Source of the DNA: Candidatus Margulisiibacteriota bacterium
Lineage (GTDB): Bacteria; Margulisbacteria; Marinamargulisbacteria; DT-59
Assembly: GCA_013215865.1 (NCBI GenBank)
Contig: JABSQL010000193.1
Coordinates: 1 to 5,932, forward strand
Length of the DNA: 5,932 nucleotides
Reading direction: 5' to 3'
Under the pieces are notes generated by a model. It was not told the origin of the DNA. It did not search any database and saw nothing but the letters and a program-made list of their open reading frames with translations. Below are positions 5,254-5,932 of this stretch, in pieces (position 1 is the stretch's first letter; every line of letters starts with the position of its first letter). Both the position numbers and the translations under genes were made by a program.

Positions 5254-5932
5254 TGCAAGCGGTCATTCTTGCTGGCGGCGAAGGCGCTTTATTAAAACCC
5301 CTCACCCTGGATCGCCCAAAGCCTTTACTTCCCATTGTTGATCGGCCCCATTTATCTTATATATTAGGCATGCTTGAAGCAGCCAATATTCATAGAGTCA
5401 TCATTACCGTTGATTATTTAGGTGAACAGATTGAGAGATACATCAAAGAAAAGGATAGTCATATTCCCATCACCATATATCACGTCAAAGAATTCAAGGG
5501 AACGTATTCATTGTTGGTAGATCTACATGACCAGTTAGAAGATGAGTTTTTAGTCATTAATGGTGATTGTATGTTTGATATTGAATTAGACCAAGTTCTT
5601 TTACGGTTCAAAGCTTTGGAGAGTCCATTGGGTATTGTAGCAAGGCATGAGAAAGACATTCTAGGAAAAGGGGGGTTAGAAGTAAAAGACGATTTATTAC
5701 AATCAATTGTAAGTACGCCGCCATCGGAAGATCATGATCTGATGTCAGATGCCCAAATCTATTATATGCAAAAGAAAATATTTTCTATGATGGAGGGAGA
5801 AAATATTTCTTCTATTCATTTGGATCTTGTTCAAAAAGCCTTGGATAAACAGATTGCTGTTCATATTCATGAGATGATGGGATTTTGGGCCATTTTGGGT
5901 CGAATAACGCCCTATCTGGAATCAAATGATTG
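5253..5932 (+). CDS. Sugar-nucleotidyltransferase-like protein, N-terminal part, with degenerate active site (runs off the right edge)
   Basis: The first 226 residues of a Rossmann-like NTP_transferase domain are visible; the 3' end is cut off. Family members join a sugar 1-phosphate to an NTP to make NDP-sugars for glycans. The fold is recognisable from MQAVILAGGEGALLKPLT (1-18), RPKPLLPIV (21-29) with the substrate-site Lys23, VINGDCMFD (101-109) with metal-site Asp105, and GFWAILGRITPYLESND (210-226), equivalent to the usual GYWLDIGTPEDYLEAN. Two signature residues are missing. The GxGTRLxP loop reads GEGALLKP, so its Arg is Leu13. The usual second metal-binding Asp (W-x-D-x-G) is Ile214. 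It may therefore bind nucleotide or sugar without catalysis, or act differently; this is inference. ATG overlaps the upstream stop as TAATG with no ribosome binding site, so it should be coupled to the receiver-KaiC gene. Its role beside two KaiC-like ATPases is unknown. Confidence 0.82.
   Translation, partial: MQAVILAGGEGALLKPLTLDRPKPLLPIVDRPHLSYILGMLEAANIHRVIITVDYLGEQIERYIKEKDSHIPITIYHVKEFKGTYSLLVDLHDQLEDEFLVINGDCMFDIELDQVLLRFKALESPLGIVARHEKDILGKGGLEVKDDLLQSIVSTPPSEDHDLMSDAQIYYMQKKIFSMMEGENISSIHLDLVQKALDKQIAVHIHEMMGFWAILGRITPYLESND

Overview
The window is 5.9 kb of gene-dense, fairly AT-rich bacterial DNA (judged by eye, not counted). Seven genes are visible; the first and last run off the edges. 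There is no RNA gene, insertion sequence, CRISPR array or long non-coding stretch. The largest gap without a gene is about 80 bases (3340-3421).

The cell-wall genes (murA, dapF) and ruvCA show a bacterium that makes diaminopimelate and peptidoglycan. The gene order and the single-domain KaiC-like ATPases (no kaiA or kaiB in view) would suit an uncultivated, possibly marine, lineage such as Neomarinimicrobiota. That placement is a weak inference; the sequence does not prove a phylum.

Left block (1-2207, minus strand): a small P-loop kinase of the dephospho-CoA/adenylate kinase-like type, then murA (first committed step of peptidoglycan synthesis), then dapF (last step to meso-diaminopimelate). 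The three are packed as one operon. The kinase and murA overlap by 14 bases, and the dapF ribosome binding site begins inside the murA stop codon.

Centre block (2249-3339, plus strand): ruvC and ruvA, the Holliday-junction resolvase and the junction-binding subunit of the branch migration motor. They overlap as ATGA and diverge from the kinase operon across a very short shared control region. ruvC has no Shine-Dalgarno sequence, but an extended -10 motif sits six bases before its ATG, which suggests a leaderless mRNA.

Right block (3349-5932, plus strand): a separate unit with its own sigma70-like promoter and a perfect 20-bp palindrome across the predicted transcription start. It encodes a single-domain KaiC-like ATPase, then a receiver domain (CheY-like) fused to a second KaiC-like ATPase, then a sugar-nucleotidyltransferase-like protein. 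The junctions are 2 bases apart and a 1-base overlap, so the three are almost certainly co-translated. The first ATPase looks catalytically competent. The second has a complete phosphoacceptor site but Asp-Asp where KaiC has its catalytic Glu pair. The nucleotidyltransferase-like protein has lost two signature catalytic residues. My reading (inference) is a signalling module in which a phosphorylated receiver modulates a KaiC-type ATPase pair, with a possible pseudo-nucleotidyltransferase as partner or output. This is the part of the window most likely to be undescribed.
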